From assembly GCA_025384855.1 (NCBI GenBank), contig JALAHT010000001.1, forward strand, positions 1,121,064 to 1,185,063: DNA of 64,000 nucleotides, read 5' to 3'. Below the pieces are notes generated by a model. The model saw only the letters and a program-made list of their open reading frames with translations. It was not told where the DNA came from and did no database searches. Made by a program: the position numbers and the translations under genes. Of this stretch, positions 24,186 to 32,546 are shown piece by piece. Each line of letters begins with the position of its first letter. Position 1 is the stretch's first letter. The stretch is from Luteirhabdus salina (GTDB lineage Bacteria > Bacteroidota > Bacteroidia > Flavobacteriales > Flavobacteriaceae).

Positions 24186-25784
24186 ATGTTCAAAAATTTT
24201 AAAAATGACTTTCCTGCTTCGGTAGTCGTATTTTTCGTGGCTATTCCCTTATGTTTGGGAATCGCTTTGGCAAGTGGGGCGCCTCTTTTTTCTGGTTTAA
24301 TCGCCGGTATTGTCGGAGGTATTGTAGTAGGAGCCATTAGTGGTTCTAGTTTAGGGGTTAGTGGTCCAGCAGCCGGTCTAACGGCAATTGTATTGGCCGC
24401 TTTAGCGACCCTCGGAAGTTGGGAAAACTTTTTGGTAGCCGTGGTCTTGGGAGGTGCTATTCAAATTCTGTTTGGAGTATTACGGGCAGGAATTATCGGG
24501 TACTATTTTCCAAACTCTGTAATTAAGGGAATGCTTACCGGGATTGGAATTATCATTATCCTAAAGCAAATTCCCCACTTCTTTGGTTACGATGCCGATC
24601 CTGAAGGCGATTGGGCTTTCTTACAGGTAGATGGCGAGAATACCTTTTCTGAACTTGGAAATATTTTTGGAAATATCAGCCCAGGAGCTACCGTAATTGC
24701 TATTATCGGTATGGCTATCCTAATTTTATGGGAAGCAGTACTCAGCAAGAAATACAAAATCTTTAAATTAATTCAAGGGCCGCTGGTAGCTGTTGCTGCA
24801 GGTATTATTTTCTACTTGTTGACGCAAGATTCCGAGAGTCTCGCCATTTCGAAAAATCATTTGGTCGCCGTGCCGGTGCCGGATGATGTCGATTCATTTT
24901 TAGGTCAGTTTACATTTCCAAATTTTAGTATTATCGGAAATCCCCAAGTATGGGTAACTGCCTTCACGATTGCACTAGTAGCGAGTTTGGAGACGCTTCT
25001 TTGTGTGGAAGCAACCGATAAATTGGATCCACATAAAAGAACTACTCCAACAAATAGAGAGCTGTTCGCACAGGGAACTGGTAATATGCTTTCAGGTTTA
25101 ATCGGTGGACTGCCGGTAACTCAGGTAATTGTACGAAGTTCGGCGAATATTCAGTCGGGCGGACAAACCAAAGCCTCAGCCATCATGCACGGATTCTTAT
25201 TACTGATTTCGGTGATTCTTATTCCGACCGTTCTAAACTTAATTCCGCTTTCAGTGCTAGCAGCAATCCTGTTTTTGGTAGGATATAAACTGGCAAAACC
25301 TTCCTTGTTCAAGGAAATGATTCAAAAGGGATGGAAACAATATGTACCGTTTTTCATTACCGTTATCGGAATTGTCTTTGGCGACCTGCTAATCGGTATT
25401 AGCCTCGGTTTAGCCGTTGGAATTGTGGTGGTATTGATTAAGAACTACCAAAACAGCCACTTCCTTCACATTCGTAAGTCGGAGGAAAATAACGTTGACG
25501 TTGTTAAGATGACCTTAGCTGAAGAAGTTACCTTTATTAACAAAGGTGCCATTATTAAGGAATTGGATAAGCTTGAAGAAAATACGTTGTTGGAAATCGA
25601 TACCACCAAAACGCGCTTTCTGGATAACGATGTTATCGAAGTTTTTGATGATTTCAGAATTAAGGCGAAGGACAGAAATATCGACGTAACCTTGATTTCG
25701 GAACGTGGAGAGGAAAAAAATCCACAAAGCTATGCTGAATTTTTTCAAAGAAAGAAAAAAGATGAGTTACGAATAGATCGTTAA
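24186..25784 (+). CDS. SulP-family inorganic anion transporter (probable bicarbonate transporter)
   Basis: A 532-residue transporter with 11 or more membrane helices in the first 420 residues and a cytosolic STAS domain at about 440-525 (L-L-E-I-D-T-T-K-T-R-F-L-D-N-D-V-I-E). Family motifs include the N-terminal V-A-I-P-L-C-L-G-I-A-L-A-S-G segment and L-G-V-S-G-P-A-A-G-L-T-A near 58-70. SulP members move sulfate, bicarbonate or other anions; the upstream carbonic anhydrase gene makes bicarbonate the likely substrate. A clear terminator follows. Confidence 0.93.
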   Translation: MFKNFKNDFPASVVVFFVAIPLCLGIALASGAPLFSGLIAGIVGGIVVGAISGSSLGVSGPAAGLTAIVLAALATLGSWENFLVAVVLGGAIQILFGVLRAGIIGYYFPNSVIKGMLTGIGIIIILKQIPHFFGYDADPEGDWAFLQVDGENTFSELGNIFGNISPGATVIAIIGMAILILWEAVLSKKYKIFKLIQGPLVAVAAGIIFYLLTQDSESLAISKNHLVAVPVPDDVDSFLGQFTFPNFSIIGNPQVWVTAFTIALVASLETLLCVEATDKLDPHKRTTPTNRELFAQGTGNMLSGLIGGLPVTQVIVRSSANIQSGGQTKASAIMHGFLLLISVILIPTVLNLIPLSVLAAILFLVGYKLAKPSLFKEMIQKGWKQYVPFFITVIGIVFGDLLIGISLGLAVGIVVVLIKNYQNSHFLHIRKSEENNVDVVKMTLAEEVTFINKGAIIKELDKLEENTLLEIDTTKTRFLDNDVIEVFDDFRIKAKDRNIDVTLISERGEEKNPQSYAEFFQRKKKDELRIDR

Positions 25785-25803
25785 TTTGATGTATTCCATT
25801 ACT

Positions 25804-25834
25804 AAAAAAGCCTGGTATATCGCCAGGCTTTTTT
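25804..25834. terminator. bidirectional intrinsic terminator
   Basis: Arms AAAAAAGCCTGG and CCAGGCTTTTTT around a seven-base loop, between the convergent SulP and CvpA genes. T-runs are present on both strands. Confidence 0.9.
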
Positions 25835-25858
25835 AGTTTCAGTACGTTTTATGAGTGA

Positions 25859-26440
25859 TTACTCTTCACCGATACTATCACTTGCTTCACTTGGAAGCGA
25901 ATCGTTATCCGATTGCTTGTATTCTTCCAACACCTCAGGCGGATCGTTTCTGAAATCGTTTACCTCTTCCAAAATTTGAGGTAATACTAAGGGGGCCAAA
26001 GAAGCGACTGGCGGATAAAGCACTGAAGTTTCCCGTTCTTCTATCGAAACCATTCGATAACTATCGGAAGCATCGACCAGCATAAAAACAACACTTACGA
26101 TAAATGCATATTTCAGCATGCTGAAAACGCCTCCTAGAAGTTTGTTCACCAATCCTAGAGCAGCGAAATCGGCTACCTTGGTTAAGAATTTACCCGCTAG
26201 CGATATTACGAATACAATGATGAGAAAAGTAACGGCAAAAGCAACGATGTTGGTGGTTTGTATGCTCCAATCATAGCGTTCTGAAAGCCAGTTGCCAACA
26301 ATATGGGAAAAATGAATAGCGCCATAAACACCCGCGATCAGCCCTATTAAAGATGCCAGGGTAACAAAAAGTCCTTTCTTATATCCAAAATAGAAAGCGA
26401 TTAGTAAAATCACGCCAAGTATAATGTCGATGGTGGTCAT
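25859..26440 (-). CDS. CvpA family membrane protein
   Basis: A 193-residue protein with four hydrophobic helices (about residues 3-18, 24-42, 63-83 and 105-125), the I-D-I-I-L-G-V-I-L-L start and Y-K-K-G-L-F-V-T-L-A-S-L-x-G near 20-36 that are typical of CvpA. The tail of about 60 residues is acidic and soluble. CvpA was named for colicin V production in Escherichia coli and is linked to envelope homeostasis. It is transcribed alone on the minus strand. Confidence 0.85.
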   Translation of the reverse strand: MTTIDIILGVILLIAFYFGYKKGLFVTLASLIGLIAGVYGAIHFSHIVGNWLSERYDWSIQTTNIVAFAVTFLIIVFVISLAGKFLTKVADFAALGLVNKLLGGVFSMLKYAFIVSVVFMLVDASDSYRMVSIEERETSVLYPPVASLAPLVLPQILEEVNDFRNDPPEVLEEYKQSDNDSLPSEASDSIGEE

Positions 26441-26504
26441 TGCGATGCTTTTGGCATAAAGATACTACAATCGAGGAAAGGACGGTTTATTGAAATAGAA
26501 CAAC

Positions 26505-26512
26505 TATTTTTG
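26505..26512 (+). promoter_or_regulatory. -7 box (TAnnTTTG) four bases from the start of the 26517 gene
   Basis: TATTTTTG matches the consensus exactly and ends four bases before the ATG at 26517, which would give a leaderless transcript. No good -33 was found at the right distance. Confidence 0.4.
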
Positions 26513-26516
26513 TTGC

Positions 26517-26873
26517 ATGGCTAGAGATGAACAGTTGCGACAACGTTGGGACGAATTGGTTGGTTTTTTAAGCAATCGGTTTGCGGACGGTGAGGAGTTA
26601 GACCTAGACGGTATCATCTATCTTGTAGGGGTACAGGAATTAGGACAATTGCATCGTCGTTTCCGAAAAGATGATAAGGTGAATTTGATGCATATCGCAA
26701 TCTGCCGTTTGCTGGAACCTTTTGGATACTACGAATTCGATTATATAGATGAAGAGGGCTGGCCGCATTATAAAATGTTGGAACAACTGCCACCTTTAAA
26801 GGCAGGAGAGCAGTCCGTATTGATGAAAGAAGCAATCGTCCATTATTTTTTAGAAAAAGAAGTCATCCTGTAA
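26517..26873 (+). CDS. conserved-looking hypothetical protein paired with a CREST membrane protein
   Basis: A 118-residue soluble protein with helical character: R-Q-R-W-D-E-L-V-G-F-L-S-N-R-F at the N-terminus, L-D-L-D-G-I-I-Y-L-V-G-V-Q-E-L-G near 28-43, and E-E-G-W-P-H-Y-K-M-L-E-Q-L-P near 81-94. I do not recognise a family or catalytic motif. Its stop is immediately followed by the ATG of the ceramidase-like gene (TAA-ATG), so the two are translated from one mRNA and may work together. Confidence 0.65.
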   Translation: MARDEQLRQRWDELVGFLSNRFADGEELDLDGIIYLVGVQELGQLHRRFRKDDKVNLMHIAICRLLEPFGYYEFDYIDEEGWPHYKMLEQLPPLKAGEQSVLMKEAIVHYFLEKEVIL

Positions 26874-27563
26874 ATGATACTCTTCCATTTATTACAGCAG
26901 TTTCCTAGTGACAGTGGTCCTATTTATAAGGAAACGGTGGAAGGCAGAATTCCAGTAGAGCCTTTCAACACCTTCAGCAACTTTCTTTTTTTAGCAGTTT
27001 TTCTCTACTTCGCATTCAAAGTATATCGGAACTATAAAACCCATCGCTTTTTAGCGTATACCTTACCGGTGCTATTTATATGCTTTGTTGGTGGAACGAT
27101 TTATCACGCCACTCGCAGTGCAGAAATTTGGTTGTTGCTAGATTGGGTGCCGATAGTGCTTCTTACGTTTTCTGTTTCGGTATATTTTATTTTTAAGTCA
27201 GTCAACACAACAGCCAAAGGCCTGTTGTTCACCTTAGGAATTTTAGTATTTGTCTTTGGTGTTCGTCAGATTCCTGGAACGACGATTTCAATTGGGTATT
27301 TAGCAACAGCCGTCGCGCTTCTATTGCCGTTGATTATTTACAGTTACCAGAATCAATGGAAATTCGCTCAGAATATACTGTGGGCGGTAGTCGCATTTGC
27401 CTTAGCGCTAAGTTGTCGAACCTTAGATAATGAATTCGATATTCTGCACATGGGAACCCATTGGTTATGGCATTCATTTGGAGCTATTTCTGTATTTTTC
27501 TTGATGCGTTACTTGTTTTTGGATAATGAGGAAATAGCCGCTCAAAAGACCGATACAGCCTGA
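26874..27563 (+). CDS. CREST-superfamily (alkaline ceramidase-like) membrane hydrolase
   Basis: A 229-residue protein with seven hydrophobic helices. The CREST metal-hydrolase pattern is visible: Glu29, Asn32 and Asn36 in E-P-F-N-T-F-S-N, His78 in G-T-I-Y-H-A-T with Asp90 twelve residues later in L-L-L-D-W, and His196 and His200 in H-W-L-W-H of the last helices. Alkaline ceramidases, PAQR receptors and the post-GPI remodelling protein Per1 share these residues and use them to bind zinc. In this flavobacterium the natural substrate may be a sphingolipid or another amide lipid; that is inference. It follows the 26517 gene without spacing. Confidence 0.72.
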   Translation: MILFHLLQQFPSDSGPIYKETVEGRIPVEPFNTFSNFLFLAVFLYFAFKVYRNYKTHRFLAYTLPVLFICFVGGTIYHATRSAEIWLLLDWVPIVLLTFSVSVYFIFKSVNTTAKGLLFTLGILVFVFGVRQIPGTTISIGYLATAVALLLPLIIYSYQNQWKFAQNILWAVVAFALALSCRTLDNEFDILHMGTHWLWHSFGAISVFFLMRYLFLDNEEIAAQKTDTA

Positions 27564-27583
27564 TGCTTTCAAAAGAAAATGCG

Positions 27584-27591
27584 TAATTTTG
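27584..27591 (+). promoter_or_regulatory. -7 box (TAnnTTTG) for pheS
   Basis: TAATTTTG matches the consensus and lies 21 bases upstream of the pheS ATG. A -33 TTG at the usual spacing was not found. Confidence 0.45.
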
Positions 27592-27612
27592 CCCACCTGA
27601 ATGTTTTAGGCT

Positions 27613-28632
27613 ATGATACAAAAGATCAAGGACCATATTGCGAAGGTGGAAGCCTTTACGGCTACTTCAAAAGAAGAAGTAGAACAATTCCGAATCCAAT
27701 ACCTGGGGAAGAAGGGTATTTTAAATGACTTCTTTGCGGAATTTAAAAACGTTCCAAACGAGCAGAAAAAGGATTTTGGCCAAGCGGTGAATACCCTGAA
27801 ACAAACGGCTCAGGAAAAAGTCGATACGCTGAAGCAAGCACTTGAGGATAAGGAAACAGCTGAAGGTGTGTATGGCGATTTGTCAAGACCAGGGGAACCG
27901 ATTCCATTAGGGTCGCGTCATCCGATTTCCTTAGTTCGAAACAAGATCGTAGAAATATTTTCTCGCATCGGTTTCAACGTGTCTGAAGGCCCAGAGATTG
28001 AAGACGATTGGCATAACTTTACGGCCCTAAACCTTCCGGAGTATCACCCGGCACGCGATATGCAGGATACCTTCTTTATTCAAAAAGATCCTGATCTGTT
28101 GTTAAGAACTCATACAAGTACCGTTCAGGTTCGGTATATGGAGAATAACAAACCGCCGATTCGGACAATTTCACCGGGACGCGTTTATAGAAATGAAGCC
28201 ATTTCGGCGCGTTCGCACTGCTTCTTTCACCAAGTGGAAGGATTGTATGTGGACAAAGGAGTGAGTTTTGCCGATTTAAAGCAAACCCTACAATATTTCA
28301 CTACTGAAATGTTCGGAAAATCGAAGATTCGATTACGTCCGTCCTATTTTCCCTTCACGGAGCCAAGTGCTGAAGTAGATGTGTATTGGGGGTTGGAAAC
28401 GGAAACCGACTATAAAATGACGAAAGGTACTGGCTGGCTTGAAATCATGGGCTGTGGAATGGTAGATCCCAATGTGTTGAAGAATTGCGATATCGATCCC
28501 GAGGAATACTCTGGCTTTGCCTTTGGAATGGGTATCGATCGCATAGCATTATTGTTACATCAAATTCCGGACATTCGAATGTTGAGTGAAAACGATATCC
28601 GATTTTTAGATCAATTTAAAAGCGTATTATGA
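27613..28632 (+). CDS. pheS: phenylalanine--tRNA ligase alpha subunit
   Basis: The 339-residue class II synthetase subunit charges tRNA-Phe as an alpha2-beta2 enzyme with PheT. The N-terminal 90 residues form the coiled-coil tRNA-binding arm (Y-L-G-K-K-G near 30-35). The catalytic part has P-L-G-S-R-H-P-I-S near 97-105, G-P-E-I-E-D-D-W-H-N-F near 123-133, motif 2 as P-G-R-V-Y-R-N-E-A-I-S-A-R-S-H near 186-200, and motif 3 G-F-A-F-G-M-G-I-D-R-I-A-L near 310-322. pheT is not in the window. The stop overlaps the start of a small membrane-protein gene. Confidence 0.97.
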   Translation: MIQKIKDHIAKVEAFTATSKEEVEQFRIQYLGKKGILNDFFAEFKNVPNEQKKDFGQAVNTLKQTAQEKVDTLKQALEDKETAEGVYGDLSRPGEPIPLGSRHPISLVRNKIVEIFSRIGFNVSEGPEIEDDWHNFTALNLPEYHPARDMQDTFFIQKDPDLLLRTHTSTVQVRYMENNKPPIRTISPGRVYRNEAISARSHCFFHQVEGLYVDKGVSFADLKQTLQYFTTEMFGKSKIRLRPSYFPFTEPSAEVDVYWGLETETDYKMTKGTGWLEIMGCGMVDPNVLKNCDIDPEEYSGFAFGMGIDRIALLLHQIPDIRMLSENDIRFLDQFKSVL

Positions 28633-28796
28633 AAAAGTATTTAATTATTGCGCTTTTAGTATTGGCGCTGTTGGTTGTTGGCTATCTAACCTTTGTGGTG
28701 GCCATTTTTGAAATCGTTATCGGAAGTATCTTCCTCGTAATTTGTGCTTTAGCCTTATTAGGGGTTTGGATCATGTGGAAAAAGAAGACCAACTAG
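28629..28796 (+). CDS. small hydrophobic membrane protein, 55 residues
   Basis: An ATG overlaps the pheS stop as ATGA and opens a 55-codon frame that ends one base before the next gene. The product is almost wholly hydrophobic, with two membrane segments (about residues 4-26 and 28-49) and a short basic tail ending K-K-K-T-N. The perfect packing between two genes and coherent protein composition argue that it is real. No function can be given. Confidence 0.7.
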   Translation: MKKYLIIALLVLALLVVGYLTFVVAIFEIVIGSIFLVICALALLGVWIMWKKKTN

Positions 28797-28797
28797 G

Positions 28798-29193
28798 ATG
28801 CGAAAGGATATCGAAATTCCTGAAGTAAAGGAAGTATATGTGGCAGCGGTTCAGGAATTCAACGAAGAGTTTAAGGTTGATGAATGGAATGCTTACATTA
28901 TCAATAATAATTCAGAACCTTTGGAAACGGTTATTATCGTTTCCCAAGCGTACGATGATTCCAAAATGACCGCCCCAATGCGTCGAACGCTTTCTACCTT
29001 ACCTGCGAAAGGCTTTGCTAAGATTGAATTTTTGGAGGAAAATGTATTGAAGCTTCCGAATTACTTCACTGTCACCTACTTTTTGGAAGGAAAACTATTC
29101 GATAAGCGATTTGAAATTCCCGCAAACGCAGCTATTGAAGATAATGCGGTTGCACTTCCCATTATGGAAAAGGAAGGGGTGCTTGCCCGCTAG
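28798..29193 (+). CDS. conserved hypothetical protein downstream of pheS
   Basis: A 131-residue soluble protein beginning I-E-I-P-E-V-K-E-V-Y-V-A-A-V and carrying a beta-rich pattern (W-N-A-Y-I-I-N-N-N, E-T-V-I-I-V-S, F-A-K-I-E-F-L-E, Y-F-V/T-Y-F-L-E-G-K-L-F-D-K-R-F). Related proteins are sometimes labelled as a PheS subunit because of this neighbour position, which has no basis in the sequence: no synthetase motif is present. The gene starts two bases after the small membrane-protein gene and ends with a four-base overlap of the convergent gpsA end. Function unknown. Confidence 0.7.
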   Translation: MRKDIEIPEVKEVYVAAVQEFNEEFKVDEWNAYIINNNSEPLETVIIVSQAYDDSKMTAPMRRTLSTLPAKGFAKIEFLEENVLKLPNYFTVTYFLEGKLFDKRFEIPANAAIEDNAVALPIMEKEGVLAR

Positions 29194-30194
29194 TCTAACT
29201 TTTCAGTCAATTTCTGGAATATCTTTTTAGCGTCTTTGCCATCATACAAAACATCATACACAGCATTAATGATAGGCGTTTTAGCCTTTTTCTTGCCTTT
29301 GGCCTTATTTAGTTCATAAGCGCTTTTCGTAGCATAATAGCCTTCCGCAACCATGCTCATTTCCATCTGGGCGCTTTTTACGGTATAGCCTTTCCCGATC
29401 ATATTCCCGAACATCCTATTTCGACTAAAAACAGAGTATCCAGTTACTAATAAATCACCTAAGTAAGCAGAATCGTTAATGTTTCGCTTCATTTTATGCA
29501 CCTTCTTCACATAGCGTTTCATTTCACGAATGGCATTACTCATCAAAACGCTTTGGAAGTTATCGCCATAACCAAGCCCATGTGCGATACCGGCAGCGAT
29601 AGCATAAATATTCTTCAACATGGCAGCATATTCGGTTCCTATGATATCATCACTCGTCGTACATTTAATATAATCGCTGCTAAGATGCTTGGCCACGCAC
29701 TTCGCCTTATCTTCATCAGCACAGGCAATGGTTAGGTAGGATAAGCGTTCTAGAGCGACCTCTTCGGCGTGACAAGGTCCGGAAATAACGCCGATATTAT
29801 GAAAAGGCACACCATAATGCGTGTTGAAATGGTCCCCTACGATCAAACTGCTTTCAGGTACGATCCCCTTAATCGCAGAAAAGATTATTTTATCATCTAA
29901 GGAAACGGATATTTTCTGTAGTTCTTTTTCAACAAACGCTGAAGGAATGGCAAAAATACAATAGTCGGCATAATTGATCATTTCATCAATATCGGAACTC
30001 AACTTCAGTTGGTTCACCTTAAACTCGACCGAGCTGAGGTAATTCGGATTATGGTCCTGTTTTTTTATATGCTCAATCGCATACACACTTCGCATATACC
30101 AGCCGACCTCCTCGAAATTCTCGCATAGCATTTTCACGATAGCTGTCGCCCAGCTACCGCCTCCAAAAACCGCAAATTTTGGTTTGTCTTCCAT
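29190..30194 (-). CDS. gpsA: NAD(P)H-dependent glycerol-3-phosphate dehydrogenase
   Basis: A 334-residue cytosolic enzyme that makes sn-glycerol 3-phosphate from dihydroxyacetone phosphate for phospholipid synthesis. The dinucleotide motif is G-G-G-S-W-A-T-A near residues 10-17, F-A-I-P-S-A-F-V is near 80, S-G-P-C-H-A-E-E near 138-145, and the catalytic lysine lies in E-Y-A-A-M-L-K-N-I-Y-A-I near 186-197, followed by G-D-L-L-V-T near 247. The length fits. It is a single gene on the minus strand and converges with the preceding gene. Confidence 0.96.
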   Translation of the reverse strand: MEDKPKFAVFGGGSWATAIVKMLCENFEEVGWYMRSVYAIEHIKKQDHNPNYLSSVEFKVNQLKLSSDIDEMINYADYCIFAIPSAFVEKELQKISVSLDDKIIFSAIKGIVPESSLIVGDHFNTHYGVPFHNIGVISGPCHAEEVALERLSYLTIACADEDKAKCVAKHLSSDYIKCTTSDDIIGTEYAAMLKNIYAIAAGIAHGLGYGDNFQSVLMSNAIREMKRYVKKVHKMKRNINDSAYLGDLLVTGYSVFSRNRMFGNMIGKGYTVKSAQMEMSMVAEGYYATKSAYELNKAKGKKKAKTPIINAVYDVLYDGKDAKKIFQKLTEKLD

Positions 30195-30380
30195 AGAGAT
30201 TATTTCAACTCTATCAAAAATACATAAATATTAAGGGGAAGAAGCCACAAGATCAAATTACTAACGGAAATCATAGCCATTCATCTGAATTACTATTTTT
30301 AAATAATTGAAAATCAACGTAATATAAATATGGCACGTTTTTCGTTTCCCCATACTTAGTAACCCCTAAAACTGGACGTT

Positions 30381-31298
30381 ATGAAGACAGTAAAACTATT
30401 TTTGATTCCGTTTGTAGCATTTTTTATGCTGTCCTCTTGTTATACCGAAGTAATTGTAGAGGACGAATATGTTGATACTACTCCTACCTTGACGTTGCGT
30501 CAGCTATTGTCTTCATACGAATTATGGTATGTAGACATCAACCAGTCGTCGGGTAATGGCTACATTCCATTCGTTCAAAAAGCCTTTACTTTATCCTTCC
30601 GTAACGGAACGGTACATGCGAACAACAACCTTGTAGGTATTGGCGATCAAGGGTATGGTTTTGGAATTGATGTTGGGTATTACGATGCCTACGAAGATGT
30701 ACTTGAAATATCGCATGACATCGATGGCTTTCATCGCTTTATTGTTACGCAATTGAACGACACTACGATTGAACTCTATTATCCACCAAAAAAGCTTCGC
30801 TATATTTTGGTAGGATATCAGCGCAGTACCTTCGACTATGATAAATTGTTCTATGAAAACCTTCATTATTTTCTACAGGAATACGTAGCATGGGAGAAAA
30901 TCTATACGAGTGAATACGGTGCGTTAAATGAATTCGATTATGAGAATTTCCTTCAGTTTTTACCGGCGCAAGGGGATGGTAACTTCAGAAGTTCAAGAGA
31001 TGGCAATGGCACGAATATTGACTATCTGTATTGGGATTATAGTGGTATTTATGAAGTGGATGATATTGACGGAGAGCCCTACCTAAAACATTTAACATTG
31101 GATTATGATTATCTGGGCAATGAATATTTTGAACTCTACGTTATGAATGACAACACGATAGAGTTATTTCACAACACGAGTGGAACCTTATATCGTTTTA
31201 GAGGAAGAGGTTTTATTCAATATAAAAACAACGAAGGTAAACTGAGGAAATCCAACGCCGAGGTTGCCAAAGAGATTGAAAATCTCATAAAAGCATAA
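30381..31298 (+). CDS. lipoprotein with two related lipocalin-like modules
   Basis: A 305-residue lipoprotein: the signal ends in L-S-S-C-Y with Cys20. The mature protein seems to contain two similar modules. The first (about 35-145) runs from L-L-S-S-Y-E-L-W-Y-V to F-I-V-T-Q-L-N-D-T-T-I-E-L-Y; the second (about 165-280) runs from F-L-Q-E-Y-V-A-W-E-K-I-Y to Y-V-M-N-D-N-T-I-E-L-F. Both are rich in aromatic beta strands. The gene converges on nadD, and relatives may have inherited nicotinate-enzyme names from that neighbour without sequence support. Function unknown, probably an outer-membrane lipoprotein. Confidence 0.72.
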   Translation: MKTVKLFLIPFVAFFMLSSCYTEVIVEDEYVDTTPTLTLRQLLSSYELWYVDINQSSGNGYIPFVQKAFTLSFRNGTVHANNNLVGIGDQGYGFGIDVGYYDAYEDVLEISHDIDGFHRFIVTQLNDTTIELYYPPKKLRYILVGYQRSTFDYDKLFYENLHYFLQEYVAWEKIYTSEYGALNEFDYENFLQFLPAQGDGNFRSSRDGNGTNIDYLYWDYSGIYEVDDIDGEPYLKHLTLDYDYLGNEYFELYVMNDNTIELFHNTSGTLYRFRGRGFIQYKNNEGKLRKSNAEVAKEIENLIKA

Positions 31299-31321
31299 AC
31301 GATTTTTTGGTTGGTTAGTTG

Positions 31322-31368
31322 AAACCGCCCCCGCTGGAGTAAGTTAAGCCAGATGTGGGGCGGTTTTT
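31322..31368. terminator. bidirectional intrinsic terminator
   Basis: Arms AAACCGCCCC (31322-31331) and GGGGCGGTTT (31357-31366) enclose a second hairpin, CTGG/CCAG. It lies between the convergent lipoprotein and nadD genes and touches the nadD stop codon. Confidence 0.75.
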
Positions 31369-31951
31369 ATTTATAGAAGTTCATTTCGTCCAAGTATTTC
31401 CAAACCTCGCAAGGAAGCATGGGACGGATATTTTTTCCTTCTGAAATCCCGTTTCTGATGAAGGTCGAACTCAATTCCATGATAGGCGCCTCAACCCTTG
31501 TAATATTTGCATTTTCCTTAAACTGGGGTTGCACGGTGCCTTCTGAAATTCTAGGATAAACGTATAGCGGATATCGATTAACAAGCACATCATAATTCTT
31601 CCACTTATGAAGATTCTTCAAGTTATCTTCCCCCATAATCAAACAAAACTGTTGCTCCGGATATTTTTCCTCTAAGTGTGCTAGCGTGTTAACTGTATAG
31701 TTCGGTTGTGGCAAATCGAACTCAATATTGCTCGCCTTTAGTTTTGGATAATCCTCAACGGCAATACGAACCATCGCCAATCGATGATGGTCTTCTAAAA
31801 GGGTTTTCTTTTTCTTGTGTGGATTGTGGGGTGTAACGACCATCCAAATTTCATCTAAATCGCTATACTCTGCCATATGGTTGGCAATGGTAAGATGACC
31901 AACATGAATAGGGTTGAAGGTTCCGAAAAAGAGTCCGATTTTCTTCTGCAT
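31367..31951 (-). CDS. nadD: nicotinate-nucleotide adenylyltransferase
   Basis: A 194-residue enzyme that adenylates nicotinate mononucleotide in NAD synthesis. The nucleotidyltransferase motif is F-G-T-F-N-P-I-H-V-G-H near residues 9-19 and the second signature is L-S-S-T-F-I-R-N-G near 169-177. P-x-N-P-H-K-K-K-K near 43 is typical of NadD. It is the last gene of the yicC-gmk-nadD operon, with one base between it and gmk. Confidence 0.95.
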   Translation of the reverse strand: MQKKIGLFFGTFNPIHVGHLTIANHMAEYSDLDEIWMVVTPHNPHKKKKTLLEDHHRLAMVRIAVEDYPKLKASNIEFDLPQPNYTVNTLAHLEEKYPEQQFCLIMGEDNLKNLHKWKNYDVLVNRYPLYVYPRISEGTVQPQFKENANITRVEAPIMELSSTFIRNGISEGKNIRPMLPCEVWKYLDEMNFYK

Positions 31952-31952
31952 A

Positions 31953-32546
31953 CTATTCTTCTTCGCTACTGTGACCGTTTTTGATGAAGTTTTCGACTAA
32001 CTCTTCGGCCTCGGCCAAAGCTGTTTGCAAATCGTGATTTTTGATGATAACATCGAATTGTGGCGCCGTGGCCAATTCAACCGAAGCCTTCGCGATACGC
32101 ATATTGATCCGCTCGTCGCTTTCGGTCTGTCGTTTTTTTAGTCGACGCTTGAGTTCATCAACGCTCGGAGGTTTTACAAATACCGCCAGCGTATGTTCGG
32201 GAAATTTTTTTTTGATTCGCAGTCCACCGGCCACATCAATATCGAAAATCACGTTTTTTCCTTTCGCCCAGATGCGCTCCACTTCAGTTTTCAGCGTACC
32301 ATAGAAATTATCGCGATATACTTCTTCCCATTCAAGGAAATCGCCATTTTTGATATGCTGTTTAAAATCCTTTAGACTGATGAAGTAGTAATCTTTTCCA
32401 TGCTCTTCGCCGCCTCGTGGTTCTCTAGAAGTACAAGAAATAGAGAACTCCAAATTCAAGCGTTCCTGCTCCAATAAATGCCGAACGATCGTGGTTTTTC
32501 CACTTCCTGAAGGGGCTGAAAAAACAAATAATTTTCCCTCCTTCAT
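31953..32546 (-). CDS. gmk: guanylate kinase
   Basis: A 197-residue kinase that converts GMP to GDP. The P-loop is A-P-S-G-S-G-K-T-T near residues 11-19; the GMP-binding region has S-C-T-S-R-E-P-R-G-G-E near 38-48 and D-Y-Y-F-I near 53. D-I-D-V-A-G-G and the lid R-x-x-K-R-Q-T-E-S follow. The start overlaps the yicC stop by one base, and nadD follows, a gene order common in Bacteroidota. Confidence 0.96.
   Translation of the reverse strand: MKEGKLFVFSAPSGSGKTTIVRHLLEQERLNLEFSISCTSREPRGGEEHGKDYYFISLKDFKQHIKNGDFLEWEEVYRDNFYGTLKTEVERIWAKGKNVIFDIDVAGGLRIKKKFPEHTLAVFVKPPSVDELKRRLKKRQTESDERINMRIAKASVELATAPQFDVIIKNHDLQTALAEAEELVENFIKNGHSSEEE

Noticed and set aside
28798-29193. Assignment as a PheS-related subunit
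   Set aside because: Only the position next to pheS suggests it; no synthetase motif is present.
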